Shown here: positions 35,501-42,446 of the stretch, in pieces
How positions within the stretch are numbered: the first letter of the stretch is position 1
Layout: the number at the start of each line of letters is the position of its first letter
Assembly (NCBI GenBank): GCA_947565915.1
Contig: CANOHY010000008.1
Span: 1-59,277, forward strand
Direction of reading: 5' to 3'
Origin: an uncultured Eggerthellaceae bacterium
Lineage (GTDB): Bacteria > Actinomycetota > Coriobacteriia > Coriobacteriales > Eggerthellaceae
Length of the DNA stretch: 59,277 nt
Position numbers and translations under genes: made by a program
The notes under the pieces: generated by a model
Told to the model about the DNA's origin: nothing
Database searches by the model: none
The model's input: only the letters and a program-made list of their open reading frames with translations

Positions 35501-38500
35501 AGCCGGGAATGTCGATGACCTCTACCTGGGCAGTTGCCTCGTCGCCGAACGTCTGATTCTCGGCGACTTTCTGATCGGCGATTGCCTCATCCGTGTCCTT
35601 GTCGAGGTAGTTCACCGTGTAGGACAGCGTGGCCACCTTCACGTAGATGAACTGGATGAGGTTGCCCATCTCGGCAATCTCGATTGTAATGGTGGCATCG
35701 TCGGGGTTATCGAGCTCGTAGCCCTCGATGGTGGGAGCGGTTTCGGTCACCTCGAAGCCATACTCTTGGCCGGTAACCGTCTTGGAGGGAAGCAGCTCGC
35801 TGCCCGTGCGCTGGTCGACATAGAGCACCGTGTACTCGAGGTCGGCGCGCAAAGCGTAGCGGAATTCCACCACGTTGCCTTCGACGTCGATCGTGATGTC
35901 CTGCGATTGGGGCTGATCGGCCAGCAGCGTGTAGCCTGCAAGAACAGGGGCGTTCACGCTCACCGTATCGCCAAACGTCTGGCCGGTAACCGGCTCGGCG
36001 TCCTCGTTGATGAGGAACTCCTGGTCGCCCTTCACCAGCAAGCACTTCACGGTGTATTCGAGGTCGGTGCGCTTCTCGTAGTAGAGGTTGAGCACGTTGT
36101 CGGTTGCCCCGATGGTGATGCCCTGGTTAGCATCGCTCAGTCGGTAGCCGCGGATGTCCTGGGCTGCCTGCTCGGGATCGATCACGGTGCCGAAGGTCTG
36201 GTTCTCCAGCGTCTCGGCCTCGGCGAGCTCGCGGTTCGTGCCGCGCTCCAGGAAGTTCACGGTGTAGCCGAGGTCGGTGCGCGGGGTGTAGTAGAAGGTG
36301 CATTCGTTATCGGCCGCGTCAACCTTAACGTTGAAGGTGATGGATTCCGGTGCGACCGCATCATAGCCCTCGATGTCGATGGCTTCCTCGGAGACCTCGG
36401 CATCGAAGGCCTGGTTGTTGCGCGTCAGCGGATCGTGAAGGACCTTGTCGGTGCCTTGCTCGAGGTAATTCACCGTATAGGAGAGGTCGGTGCGCTTGGT
36501 GTAGTAGAAGTCGATGACGTTCTCGTCGCTGTTCGCGCCAACCTCGAAATTGGACGCGATAGGCTCCACCTTGTTATAGCCCTCGATGTCGATGGCTTCC
36601 TCGACAACCGTCGCTTTGAAGGTCTGGCCATCTTCGGTCTTCGAGTCAAGCACCTTGCTCGTATCCTGGTCGATGTAGTTCACCGTGTAGGAGAGGTCGG
36701 TGCGCTTGGCGTAGCGCGCGATGAGGACGTTCTCGTCACCAGAGATGACGAGCATGCCGTCCTCGAGCTCGCAGGGCTCGCCGTTCAAGGTGAACGAAAC
36801 GTTCTCCTCGTAGCCGGGAATGCTCAAGATCATGCCCGAAACATCAACCTTCTGGCCAACGGTCAGGCCCGACCCGCGCTGGGGCTCGATGTCCTGGATG
36901 GGGAATCCGGTTTCGTCATCCCAGTACTGAATCTCATAGGTCAGGTCGCCGCGCGCAGCATAGCGGAACTCGACGACGTCGTTGTTGTCCGTGAGCTCGA
37001 GAAGCTGGCTGGCATCGCCGATCAGGGCATAGCCAGGAATGGCGGGGGCGCTCACGGTGACGCGCTGGCCCACCAGCATGCCGCTCTCGACGAGCTCTTC
37101 GCTTATCACATTGCCCACTTCGTCAATGGCGCGAACCGTGTAGGCAACGTTGGTGTTGGTGGTGTAATAGAAGGTGATGACATTGCCCTCAACGCCAATG
37201 GTGATGGATTGCTCAGCGGGCTCGCTGGCAACGTAACCCGGCACCTTGATGGCTTGCTCGGTAATCGTGGTGCCGAAGGTCTGGTTAATGGCGATCTTGG
37301 GTTCGGCGATGGAGCGCGTGGTGTTGTCCTCGCCCTTGAACATGTAGTTCACGGTGTAGGTGAGGTCGGTGCGCGGGGCGTAGTAGAAGTTGACCTCGTT
37401 GTCCTTCACAGCGATGGTGATGGACTGGGCGGCCGGCGCAACATAGCCCTCGATGGAGATGGGCTGAACAGGAACGGTGATGCCGAAGGTCTGGCCTTTG
37501 ACGGTCACGGATTTCGCAAGCTCCTTGTCCGTTCCCTGCTCGAGGTAGTTCACCGTGTAGGAGAGGTCGGTGCGCGGGACGTAGGTCAAGGTGATCGTCG
37601 AGCCGCTCTGCACCTCGGTGGTGCCCTCGGTGATGGCACCCTTGTCGATGGCCATCGAAGAGAACTCGTAGCCCTCGATGTCAGAAGAGCTCGCATCGAT
37701 GGGGTCGAGGTCGCCCGGGGTGATGGAGATCATCTTCGGGTCGTCGTTCACCCAGGCCTCGCTTTTGCGGGTTTCGGTCTTCACGACTTTGCCGCCAGCC
37801 AGCACGTGCTGGACGGTGTAGGTGGTCTCAACCATGTTCTTCGACCAGATGGCATAGAAGGTGACGTTATCGTTCAGGATGCAAGAACCGCCCGCAGCAA
37901 CGATGGTGCCGCTCTCAGGGTCGGCCGGGTCGGCATCCTGGTTCGCGGACCAGCCGACGAAGGTGTAGCCGTTGCGCGCGATGCCCTCGGCGGTCGGCAG
38001 CGTGATGGTGGTGTCGACTTCTTCGGGACCGATGGCGTCAGGAGTGGCTCCGTTGCCGCCATTCAAGTCGAAGGATGCGGTCACCTTCGCGGGAAGGACG
38101 AGCACGGTGAAGGTCGTTGTGCTTTCGGGAAAGATCCAGAACTTCTTTGTATGGGAAATGGTCACTTCACCAGCACTAAGCCCTTCTATCGTCGCTTTGT
38201 TTCCATCGCTGGTGACTATCCTGGCGTTCCCGTTCGAAACACTCCAAGAATGAGATTGGATGCTATCCCCCAATGCCTCATCCGTTATATCAACCGTCTC
38301 TCCAACATGGATGGTGTAGTCCGCATCGGCATACGTTACGGCGAAGGGGACGATGCCGTTATCGTTGGCCGTAGCAGAGGCGTCGGCGTCATGAGCGCTC
38401 GCGTTGCTGTCGCTGCCACCGAAGAACCCGATCTGGGCAGAGGCGTAACCGCCAGACCCTTCAGCAGCATAGGCGGGAATGCTCCACATGCTGAACGAAA

Positions 38501-38567
38501 GCATGAACGTGAGGAGCACGGCCACTACCTTCATCCATGTTCTGTTCTTGTCGAAGATACCTTCCAT
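29550..38567 (-). CDS. Giant secreted repeat protein with about 36 MucBP-like repeats
   Basis: A 3,005-residue surface protein. The signal peptide (KVVAVLLTFMLSFSMWSIPAYAA) comes first, then an Ala/Asp/Ser-rich stretch, an Ig-like (Big_2-type) domain (about 75-150) and one InlB/Flg_new-type repeat (about 170-245, FDLNGG...YTFVGWSAN). About 36 repeats of roughly 70 residues follow, with the core LSYTVNYLEQGTDKVL, then Q(T/V)FG..V..., (D)IEGY and N(V)I.FYY..RTDL, matching MucBP/SpaA-type mucin-binding folds. After a Pro/Asp/Ala linker comes a single membrane helix (NLMILGILLTLIYGIGVIARR). No LPxTG sorting signal is seen. The likely role is adhesion, possibly to host mucin (inference). AAGAAGGGGAAG precedes ATG 38567. 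Confidence 0.9.
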   Translation of the reverse strand: MEGIFDKNRTWMKVVAVLLTFMLSFSMWSIPAYAAEGSGGYASAQIGFFGGSDSNASAHDADASATANDNGIVPFAVTYADADYTIHVGETVDITDEALGDSIQSHSWSVSNGNARIVTSDGNKATIEGLSAGEVTISHTKKFWIFPESTTTFTVLVLPAKVTASFDLNGGNGATPDAIGPEEVDTTITLPTAEGIARNGYTFVGWSANQDADPADPESGTIVAAGGSCILNDNVTFYAIWSKNMVETTYTVQHVLAGGKVVKTETRKSEAWVNDDPKMISITPGDLDPIDASSSDIEGYEFSSMAIDKGAITEGTTEVQSGSTITLTYVPRTDLSYTVNYLEQGTDKELAKSVTVKGQTFGITVPVQPISIEGYVAPAAQSITIAVKDNEVNFYYAPRTDLTYTVNYMFKGEDNTTRSIAEPKIAINQTFGTTITEQAIKVPGYVASEPAEQSITIGVEGNVITFYYTTNTNVAYTVRAIDEVGNVISEELVESGMLVGQRVTVSAPAIPGYALIGDASQLLELTDNNDVVEFRYAARGDLTYEIQYWDDETGFPIQDIEPQRGSGLTVGQKVDVSGMILSIPGYEENVSFTLNGEPCELEDGMLVISGDENVLIARYAKRTDLSYTVNYIDQDTSKVLDSKTEDGQTFKATVVEEAIDIEGYNKVEPIASNFEVGANSDENVIDFYYTKRTDLSYTVNYLEQGTDKVLHDPLTRNNQAFDAEVSEEAIDIEGYDAVAPESITFNVKVDAADNECTFYYTPRTDLGYTVNFLERGTNRELAEAETLENQTFGTVIDPEQAAQDIRGYRLSDANQGITIGATDNVLNLYYEKRTDLEYTVKCLLVKGDQEFLINEDAEPVTGQTFGDTVSVNAPVLAGYTLLADQPQSQDITIDVEGNVVEFRYALRADLEYTVLYVDQRTGSELLPSKTVTGQEYGFEVTETAPTIEGYELDNPDDATITIEIAEMGNLIQFIYVKVATLSYTVNYLDKDTDEAIADQKVAENQTFGDEATAQVEVIDIPGYAFASADKASITIGTDSDENVINLYYAKRADLTYTVNYLDSETNEPIKDALTVADQVFQSQVDVTDVVAAPESAIDGYNYLRSNVVDMLTIAADENVINLYYAKRADLSYTVNHLDADGNPVEVPTVVENVIFGTEVAAEDAAVEVVGYEYDADRASTLTVGTNADENVLNVYYKKRADLTYVVNYLELGADEDAEPLVEQKVVEGQVFGTTIDAADEVIDIDGYNYDSLSADQLVLTSTDEPAALNIYYTKRTDLSYTVKYLQEGTETEVRASETFEDQVFGTVITAIAPTDITGYTNVDPTEASITLGTGENVIVFYYEPVEGLSYTVNYVDRITGEPLAAAKTVDGQVFGTEVREEPISVKGYYPASEEAVTFTIGLENNVVTINYDVRTDLSYTVNYLEQGTDKELAEPETVGNQTYLDEVSAQAIDIDGYNAADPVSGTLVIGAREDVDDNVFAFYYTPRTDLTYTVNYLTRDADGTERVLETAKVVNGTDENPVTFGTTVTEDPIEIPGYVTPDAPESIVIALEGNDVNFYYTPRTDLTYTVNYLEQDTNNVLHEAKVVENQTFGDTIMLADEAIDIEGYSVVEPSGALTIAVEDNVIDIFYQKIDNLSYTVRYVDTEGTELLPSETVAGYAYGAQISVAAEPIDGYVPDAESKDLTIGLGENTVTFTYALRTDLSYTVNYVEVDTNILVAEALVVPNQTFGVEIAAEDVARTFDGFTFVHADRESFEIGTNEADNTITLYYMRNTNLSYTVRYVDADGESVIDDKVVGPEGADGVTEAGEVAFGETVSETAPDIKGYNLMSDRVATHVIDVSDNVITFTYEKRADLSYTVNYLEQGTDDVAVAEAKTVENVVFGTEVTEAAPEIAGYTLVGADEATITIGERDDITDNVINFYYEPITNLTYTVNYLEEDTNKPLRDPKTEAGQRMGATISTSGEAGFVIEGYRFVSVDPEELVIGVDSAANVINVYYAPIADLSYTVNFLDAENPSISLAESVTVNDVAYGTTVAVADAAKAIDGFVLDAENADFTVGLGDNQFNIYYQRRADMPYTINYLERDTDAVLAEPTQASDGVFEEMIYANDEGIAKAIDGYVFDDQSEHITIGADASQNVLNVYYVKRSDLSYTVNYLEADTYEQAQPSKIINNATFEDVVQAAEEAVEIAGYTFDSADKESLAVGTDASQNVLNLYYSKRTDLSYTLNFEGTDFFGNVAEVHDSVVESATFKDVIDLADYQIVGGYRLDSYTYNGVPVDPEITTITVGAYDNVLTLTYVPRTDLTYIVRHVVRNADGSETELDRDVLENMTFGQMVGADARDFIGYQRPEESSIFTTIGATEDENTHTFYYTLSSDVVCTVNHIDESTDEVIRTTSVEGLALGDEVTAADQVLSIPGYEFARADVESLTVSSDEDANVINLYYSPLSTLSYTVRYLEQGTDAVLANPKVVGDCTLNEEVVETAETIEGYELVGDAEVTFTIEADENEITFYYTPRTDLSYTVNYLEWGTDAVLATANTVGNQTFGDTIDAADEIVQIDGYRFDSADVDSIQIGVQSNVINLYYAKRTDLSYTVRYLEQGTDAVLATAKTMRDQTYQAEVAEEAIEVEGYVLRSPEAINFVIDTGENEVTFYYAKRTDLTYTVSYLEQDTDEVLAETKVVNGQTFQADVVETAASINGYNVVGSGEAIITIGVQGNDITFYYTPRTDLSYTVNYRVQGTDELLDSKVVRDQTFGTTLTEQPIAIEGYNAVDASAVEITVGTGTNVHSFYYVPRADLSYTVRYLEQGTDASVADDKVVGNQTYRSQVTEQAAAVAGYRVVGDATKDITIGLQNEPVVFYYEVEPVTPPSNEDDYPVVPAPPVDYDVPNITDTTNGGGAAGVPGTPTVPTAGDDTLAPGAGDAADAADAGDDAGADAAEATIEDDANPLAGPNESTINDDATPMGAFDSPTCWAHNLMILGILLTLIYGIGVIARRLGYAKRINSFGILK

Positions 38568-38686
38568 GATCTTCCCCTTCTTGATGTGCTCGCCGCGTCC
38601 GGCGATGCAAACCAAAGCTCACGCGCACATTTTTGTCGCAAACGCATCCCAGGCGAAGCGCCTTTCGGGCACCAGCGCGCTGGTTA

Positions 38687-38770
38687 GAGTTCACCAATCG
38701 TTATATATTTGTATCCGTATTGTAACAGCTATGAGTTAATTATGATATAGGTATTTTACCGAGTGAACTC
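38687..38770 (-). promoter_or_regulatory. AT-rich upstream region of the giant gene with a flanking inverted repeat
   Basis: A stretch of clearly lower GC than its surroundings lies 120-200 bp before the start at 38567. It contains TACAAT-like and TATAT stretches and is bounded by an 8-bp inverted repeat, GAGTTCAC (38,687-38,694) and GTGAACTC (38,763-38,770). This is a plausible promoter with an operator pair, but no clean -35/-10 set can be fixed. Confidence 0.4.
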
Positions 38771-39099
38771 ATGTTATCCCAGGCCAGCACCCCCACGATA
38801 CAGTGGTTCGCCCACGAGGAGCCACAAACTATTCTCGATTTGGCGTATTTTTGGTTGGCCCAAATTGCCATTTCTTCATTTATGAAGACATCTTCACAAT
38901 TTAATTTGCGCCCATGACCTTGCGACTCTGCGTTTTCTATGAGTTCGCTATCGCGGTAGCACAAAGGCGGCTCGGGAACGCTCCCTTCAATCCGGAGCAT
39001 GGTGGCAGGTGAGGGTTTGATACACTGTGGCTGCTTCAACACGCGGGCTACGCGCAAACGGTGGACGAGCCTGCGACCCACTATATAGAGGAGCTTTTC
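38771..39099. other. Intergenic region upstream of the PFL gene
   Basis: About 330 bp of mixed, fairly AT-rich sequence. A minus-strand frame (39,000 to 38,740, about 86 residues, with ENAESQGHGRKLNCEDVF) is open but has no ribosome site and no family resemblance. It may be a gene remnant or chance. The promoter for 39100 is probably here. Confidence 0.35.
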
Positions 39100-40464
39100 A
39101 TGCAGATAACCCCCGAAGAGGTTGCCGAGACTCTCGCCATGGTGTCCGAGCAGCACTTGGACATCCGCACCATCACGCTTGGCATGAACCTGCGCGGATG
39201 CGCCGACTCGAACGTGGACGCCGTAGCGCGCAAGGTGTACGACCACATGACGGCAACGGCGGCTAACCTGGTGCCGGTGGCCGAGCAGCTCGAACGCGAA
39301 TATGGCATTCCCATTGTGAACAAGCGCATCTCGGTAACGCCAATCGCCGAGGTCAGCGCTGCTGTGGAAACGGCTGACCTATCGCCCATCGCGCGCGCCA
39401 TGGATCGCGCGGCTAAAGAGGTGGGCGTGGATTTCGTGGGCGGCTTCAGCGCGCTGGTGCACAAGGGTGCCTCGAAGGCCGACGAGAAGCTGATGGATTC
39501 CATCCCCGAAGCGCTCGCGAGCACCGACTACGTATGCTCGTCGGTGAACGTGGGATCGACGCGCGCAGGAATCAACATGGACGCCGCGTTCAAGATGGCC
39601 GGCATAATCAAGAAAACGGCAGAGCTCACAGCCGACCGCCAATGCATTGGTGCGGGAAAGTTGGTGGTGTTCTGCAATGCGGTGGAGGACAACCCCTTCA
39701 TGGCCGGTGCTTTCCATGGGCCGGGCGAAGCCGACACCGTGGTGAACGTGGGCGTGTCAGGGCCAGGCGTGGTGCGCTCGGTGCTGGCCAGCATGCCCAA
39801 GGAAGCCGACATCGAGAGCATCGCCGAGGCCATCAAGGCAACCGCCTTCAAGATCACGCGCACCGGCGAGCTGATGGCGCGCGAAGCCTCGAAGCGCCTC
39901 GGCGTGACAAAGGGCATACTGGACCTGTCGCTTGCCCCCACCCCTGCCGAAGGCGATTCCGTTGCCGAAATTCTGGAGGCAATAGGCGTGGGCATGTGCG
40001 GAGGACCTGGCACCACCGCGGCGCTGGCCATGCTGAACGACGCCGTGAAGAAGGGTGGCGTGATGGCGTCATCTTCGGTCGGTGGCCTTTCGGGCGCGTT
40101 CATTCCTGTGTCAGAAGACGCCGGCATGATCCGCGCAGCCGAAGCCGGCGCGCTTTCCATCTCCAAGCTCGAGGCCATGACGGCCGTATGCTCGGTGGGC
40201 TTGGACATGATCGCAGTGCCCGGCGACACCTCGCAGGAGGCCATCTTCGGCATCATCGTGGATGAATGCGCCATCGGCATGATCAACAGCAAGACCACCG
40301 CAGTTCGCCTCATACCCGCAATCGGGCTGAAGGAGGGCGACTTGCTGGAGTTCGGCGGCCTTCTTGGCTCGGCACCTGTGATGCATGTGAACGAATTCGC
40401 CGGCACGGTGTTCGCACACCGCGGCGGCCGTATGCCCGCCCCGCTCAATTCGCTCAAGAACTAG
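39100..40464 (+). CDS. UPF0210/PFL family (DUF711) protein
   Basis: A 454-residue member of the UPF0210 (PFL-like, DUF711) family, distantly related to glycyl-radical enzymes in fold but with unknown chemistry. Characteristic stretches: DIRTITLGMNLRGCADSN (about 21-38), DFVGGFSALVHKGASKADEKLM, SSVNVGSTRAGINMDAA, VFCNAVEDNPFMAGAFHGPGE and CGGPGTTAALAMLNDAVKKGG. The length agrees with the family (about 450). AGAGGAG precedes ATG 39100. In many genomes an ACT-domain regulator gene lies directly upstream; here none is present, which is a difference. It is monocistronic. Confidence 0.92.
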   Translation: MQITPEEVAETLAMVSEQHLDIRTITLGMNLRGCADSNVDAVARKVYDHMTATAANLVPVAEQLEREYGIPIVNKRISVTPIAEVSAAVETADLSPIARAMDRAAKEVGVDFVGGFSALVHKGASKADEKLMDSIPEALASTDYVCSSVNVGSTRAGINMDAAFKMAGIIKKTAELTADRQCIGAGKLVVFCNAVEDNPFMAGAFHGPGEADTVVNVGVSGPGVVRSVLASMPKEADIESIAEAIKATAFKITRTGELMAREASKRLGVTKGILDLSLAPTPAEGDSVAEILEAIGVGMCGGPGTTAALAMLNDAVKKGGVMASSSVGGLSGAFIPVSEDAGMIRAAEAGALSISKLEAMTAVCSVGLDMIAVPGDTSQEAIFGIIVDECAIGMINSKTTAVRLIPAIGLKEGDLLEFGGLLGSAPVMHVNEFAGTVFAHRGGRMPAPLNSLKN

Positions 40465-40510
40465 CAGCTCGAGTTTGCCGACGAGAGACAAGGCATTCTT
40501 CTTACACGCC

Positions 40511-40613
40511 TCGAGCTCGATACGACACGGCATTTTAGGAAACCAAAAACGCAGAAGCGGCCGAAGGCCGTTTCGCAGCGTTTTGGCTTGAGGATTTGCC
40601 GTGCGTGTCGAGC
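40511..40613. repeat. Dispersed hairpin element, copy 1
   Basis: This segment (core AAACCAAAAACGCAGAA, GGCCGAAGG, GCGTTTTGGCTTGAGGATTT) has an almost matching copy at 56,585-56,665. The core folds as a long imperfect hairpin with a GAA tip. It is flanked by CTCGATACGACACGGCA and TGCCGTGCGTGTCGAG, which pair with one small bulge. It sits in the convergent gap between the PFL gene and tlyA. Confidence 0.75.
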
Positions 40614-40622
40614 CTGGGGCGT

Positions 40623-41360
40623 CTAGGCGAGGGTTGCGCAGACGAGGTACTCGACGTTGCCGGACTTCTTGCCATGGATGGGCGACTCGATAACGCCGTG
40701 AACCTCGAAGCCTGCCTCGCAAAGCGCAGTGGCCACCTCTTGCACGGTGCGTGCGCGCACTTGCTCGCTTTCCACCAGGCCGCGCTCGTCGGTTTCCTCG
40801 TGAGACGATTCGAACTGCGGCTTCACGAGCCCCACGAACATGCTGCCCTGCGTGCCAAGCGACGCGAACACGCGCGCAAGCCCTGCCAAGCTGATGAAGC
40901 TCACGTCGGCCACGATGATGTCGAACGGCGCGCCGAGCTGCGTTGGTTCAGCAGTGCGGATGTTCGTGCGCTCGAACACATGCACGCGCGAGTCGCTGCG
41001 CACCTTCCAAGCGAGGTCGCCATACCCCACATCCACGGCAGCTACCTCGGCTGCGCCCGCCTGCAACAGGCAGTCGGTGAAGCCTCCCGTAGAGCAGCCT
41101 ACGTCGATGCAGCGCCTGCCCGCCACCACGACATCAAATGCCTCGAGCGCCGCAGCCAGCTTCACGCCCCCGCGCGACACATAGGGAGCGCGCGTCTTCA
41201 CGCTGATGGGCGTATCGGGAGCAACCAGCATGGCGGCACTGGTTGCATAGGCATCTTCCACCTTCACCTCGTGGGCAAGGATGGCACGCTTCGCCTCTTC
41301 GGAATCCGCGAAGAACCCGCGGCGAACGAGAAGGGTATCCAGGCGAGCTTTCTTGGGCAT
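40623..41360 (-). CDS. tlyA: TlyA-family rRNA 2'-O-methyltransferase
   Basis: A 245-residue TlyA (hemolysin-like) protein, which in mycobacteria methylates C1409 of 16S rRNA and C1920 of 23S rRNA. An N-terminal S4 RNA-binding domain (RLDTLLVRRGFFADSEEAKRAILAHEVKVEDAYATSA, about 6-42) precedes a Rossmann methyltransferase domain with SRGGVKLAAALE, the SAM motif CIDVGCSTGGFTDCLLQAGA (about 84-103), VDVGYGDLAWKVR and DVSFISLAGL. The length is close to the usual 250-270. It starts 11 bases after the asd stop, so it lies last in an asd-tlyA pair. A short ribosome site GGGGAA is very near the ATG. Confidence 0.94.
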   Translation of the reverse strand: MPKKARLDTLLVRRGFFADSEEAKRAILAHEVKVEDAYATSAAMLVAPDTPISVKTRAPYVSRGGVKLAAALEAFDVVVAGRRCIDVGCSTGGFTDCLLQAGAAEVAAVDVGYGDLAWKVRSDSRVHVFERTNIRTAEPTQLGAPFDIIVADVSFISLAGLARVFASLGTQGSMFVGLVKPQFESSHEETDERGLVESEQVRARTVQEVATALCEAGFEVHGVIESPIHGKKSGNVEYLVCATLA

Positions 41361-41370
41361 TTCCCCGACG

Positions 41371-42417
41371 CTACAGGAGCAATTGGGCGATTTGCACGGC
41401 GTTCAAGGCGGCTCCCTTGCGAATCTGATCGGCCACGTTCCAGAATGCCAGCCCATGCTCCACGCTGGGATCCTTGCGCAGACGTCCCACGAACACGCCA
41501 TCGGTGCCGGCCAGCAGGCCCGGCATGGGATAGACGTTCGAAGCAACGTCATCCATCACGGTGACGCCCGGGGCAGCCTCCAGTGCCTCGAGTGCTGCCT
41601 GCACGCTCACCTCGTCCTCGAACTCCACCACGCACGCCTCGCCGTGGCAACGAAGCACCGGCACGCGAACGCAGGTAGCACTGACCTGCAGGGCGGGGTC
41701 GTGCATGATCTTCTTGGTCTCCACCACCATCTTCCATTCCTCTTTGGTGGAGCCGTCTTCGAGGAACACGTCGATGTGCGGGATGCAGTTGAACGCGATC
41801 TGATGCTGGAAGGCCGAAACGGTGAGCTCGTCGTCGCGCGCGCCGTTCAGGAACTCGCGCGTTTGGTCGTAAAGCTCGTCCATGGCCTTGGCCCCAGCGC
41901 CCGATGCGGCCTGATACGTGGACACCACCACGCGCTTGATGCGCGAGAGGTCGTAGAGGGGCTTGAGCGCTGCCACCATTTGGATGGTGGAGCAATTCGG
42001 GTTGGCTATTACGCCGCTGTGCCAGCCAACGTCTTCGGGATTCACCTCGGGCACCACCAGCGGCACATCCTCGTCCATGCGAAACGCACTGGAGTTGTCG
42101 ATCATCACCGCACCAGCGTCCACAACGTAGGGACGCATTTCCTTGGACACGCTCGCTCCCGCGCTGAACAGTGCGATGTCGACACCCTCGAAGCTCTCAG
42201 GCGTCATCTTCTGAACCACCAGGTCTCCAGCAGGAACCTGCCCGCAGCCACCGAACTCCAACAGCGAACCAGCTGAGCGCTCGCTTGCAAGCGGCCGCAC
42301 TTCTGCCGCGGGAAAGTTCGCATCGTGCAGCACGCGCATGAACTCGCGGCCCACGGCCCCTGTTGCGCCCGCAACGGCAACTACCGGGTTTTCCGGCATC
42401 TTCTTCTCCCAAACCAT
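41371..42417 (-). CDS. asd: Aspartate-semialdehyde dehydrogenase
   Basis: A 348-residue enzyme of the aspartate pathway that reduces aspartyl-4-phosphate to aspartate semialdehyde with NADPH, feeding lysine/diaminopimelate, threonine and methionine synthesis. Motifs: VAVAGATGAVGREFMRVL (about 13-30), ALFSAGASVSKE, DNSSAFRMDEDVPLVVPEVN, the catalytic Cys in IANPNCSTIQM (about 138-148), TYQAASGAGAKAM and VPVLRCHGEACVVEFED (with the active-site His). AGGAG lies 5 bases before ATG 42417. The gene before it (the M28-like protein) ends 29 bp upstream in the same direction, so the three may form an operon. Confidence 0.96.
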   Translation of the reverse strand: MVWEKKMPENPVVAVAGATGAVGREFMRVLHDANFPAAEVRPLASERSAGSLLEFGGCGQVPAGDLVVQKMTPESFEGVDIALFSAGASVSKEMRPYVVDAGAVMIDNSSAFRMDEDVPLVVPEVNPEDVGWHSGVIANPNCSTIQMVAALKPLYDLSRIKRVVVSTYQAASGAGAKAMDELYDQTREFLNGARDDELTVSAFQHQIAFNCIPHIDVFLEDGSTKEEWKMVVETKKIMHDPALQVSATCVRVPVLRCHGEACVVEFEDEVSVQAALEALEAAPGVTVMDDVASNVYPMPGLLAGTDGVFVGRLRKDPSVEHGLAFWNVADQIRKGAALNAVQIAQLLL

Positions 42418-42446
42418 GTTGTCTCCTCGATTGGTTCCCTGTGCCC

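Noticed and set aside
33321..38687. Plus-strand open frame of 1,788 codons opposite the giant repeat gene
   Set aside because: It mirrors the repeat gene on the minus strand; the frame has no ribosome site and its composition (His/Val/Arg-rich repeats) is a by-product of biased codons. The minus strand has signal peptide, domains and a terminator.
38740..39246. Minus-strand frame of 168 codons crossing the PFL start
   Set aside because: Overlaps the start of the PFL gene and lacks a ribosome site; its 86-residue lower part remains only a weak candidate remnant.
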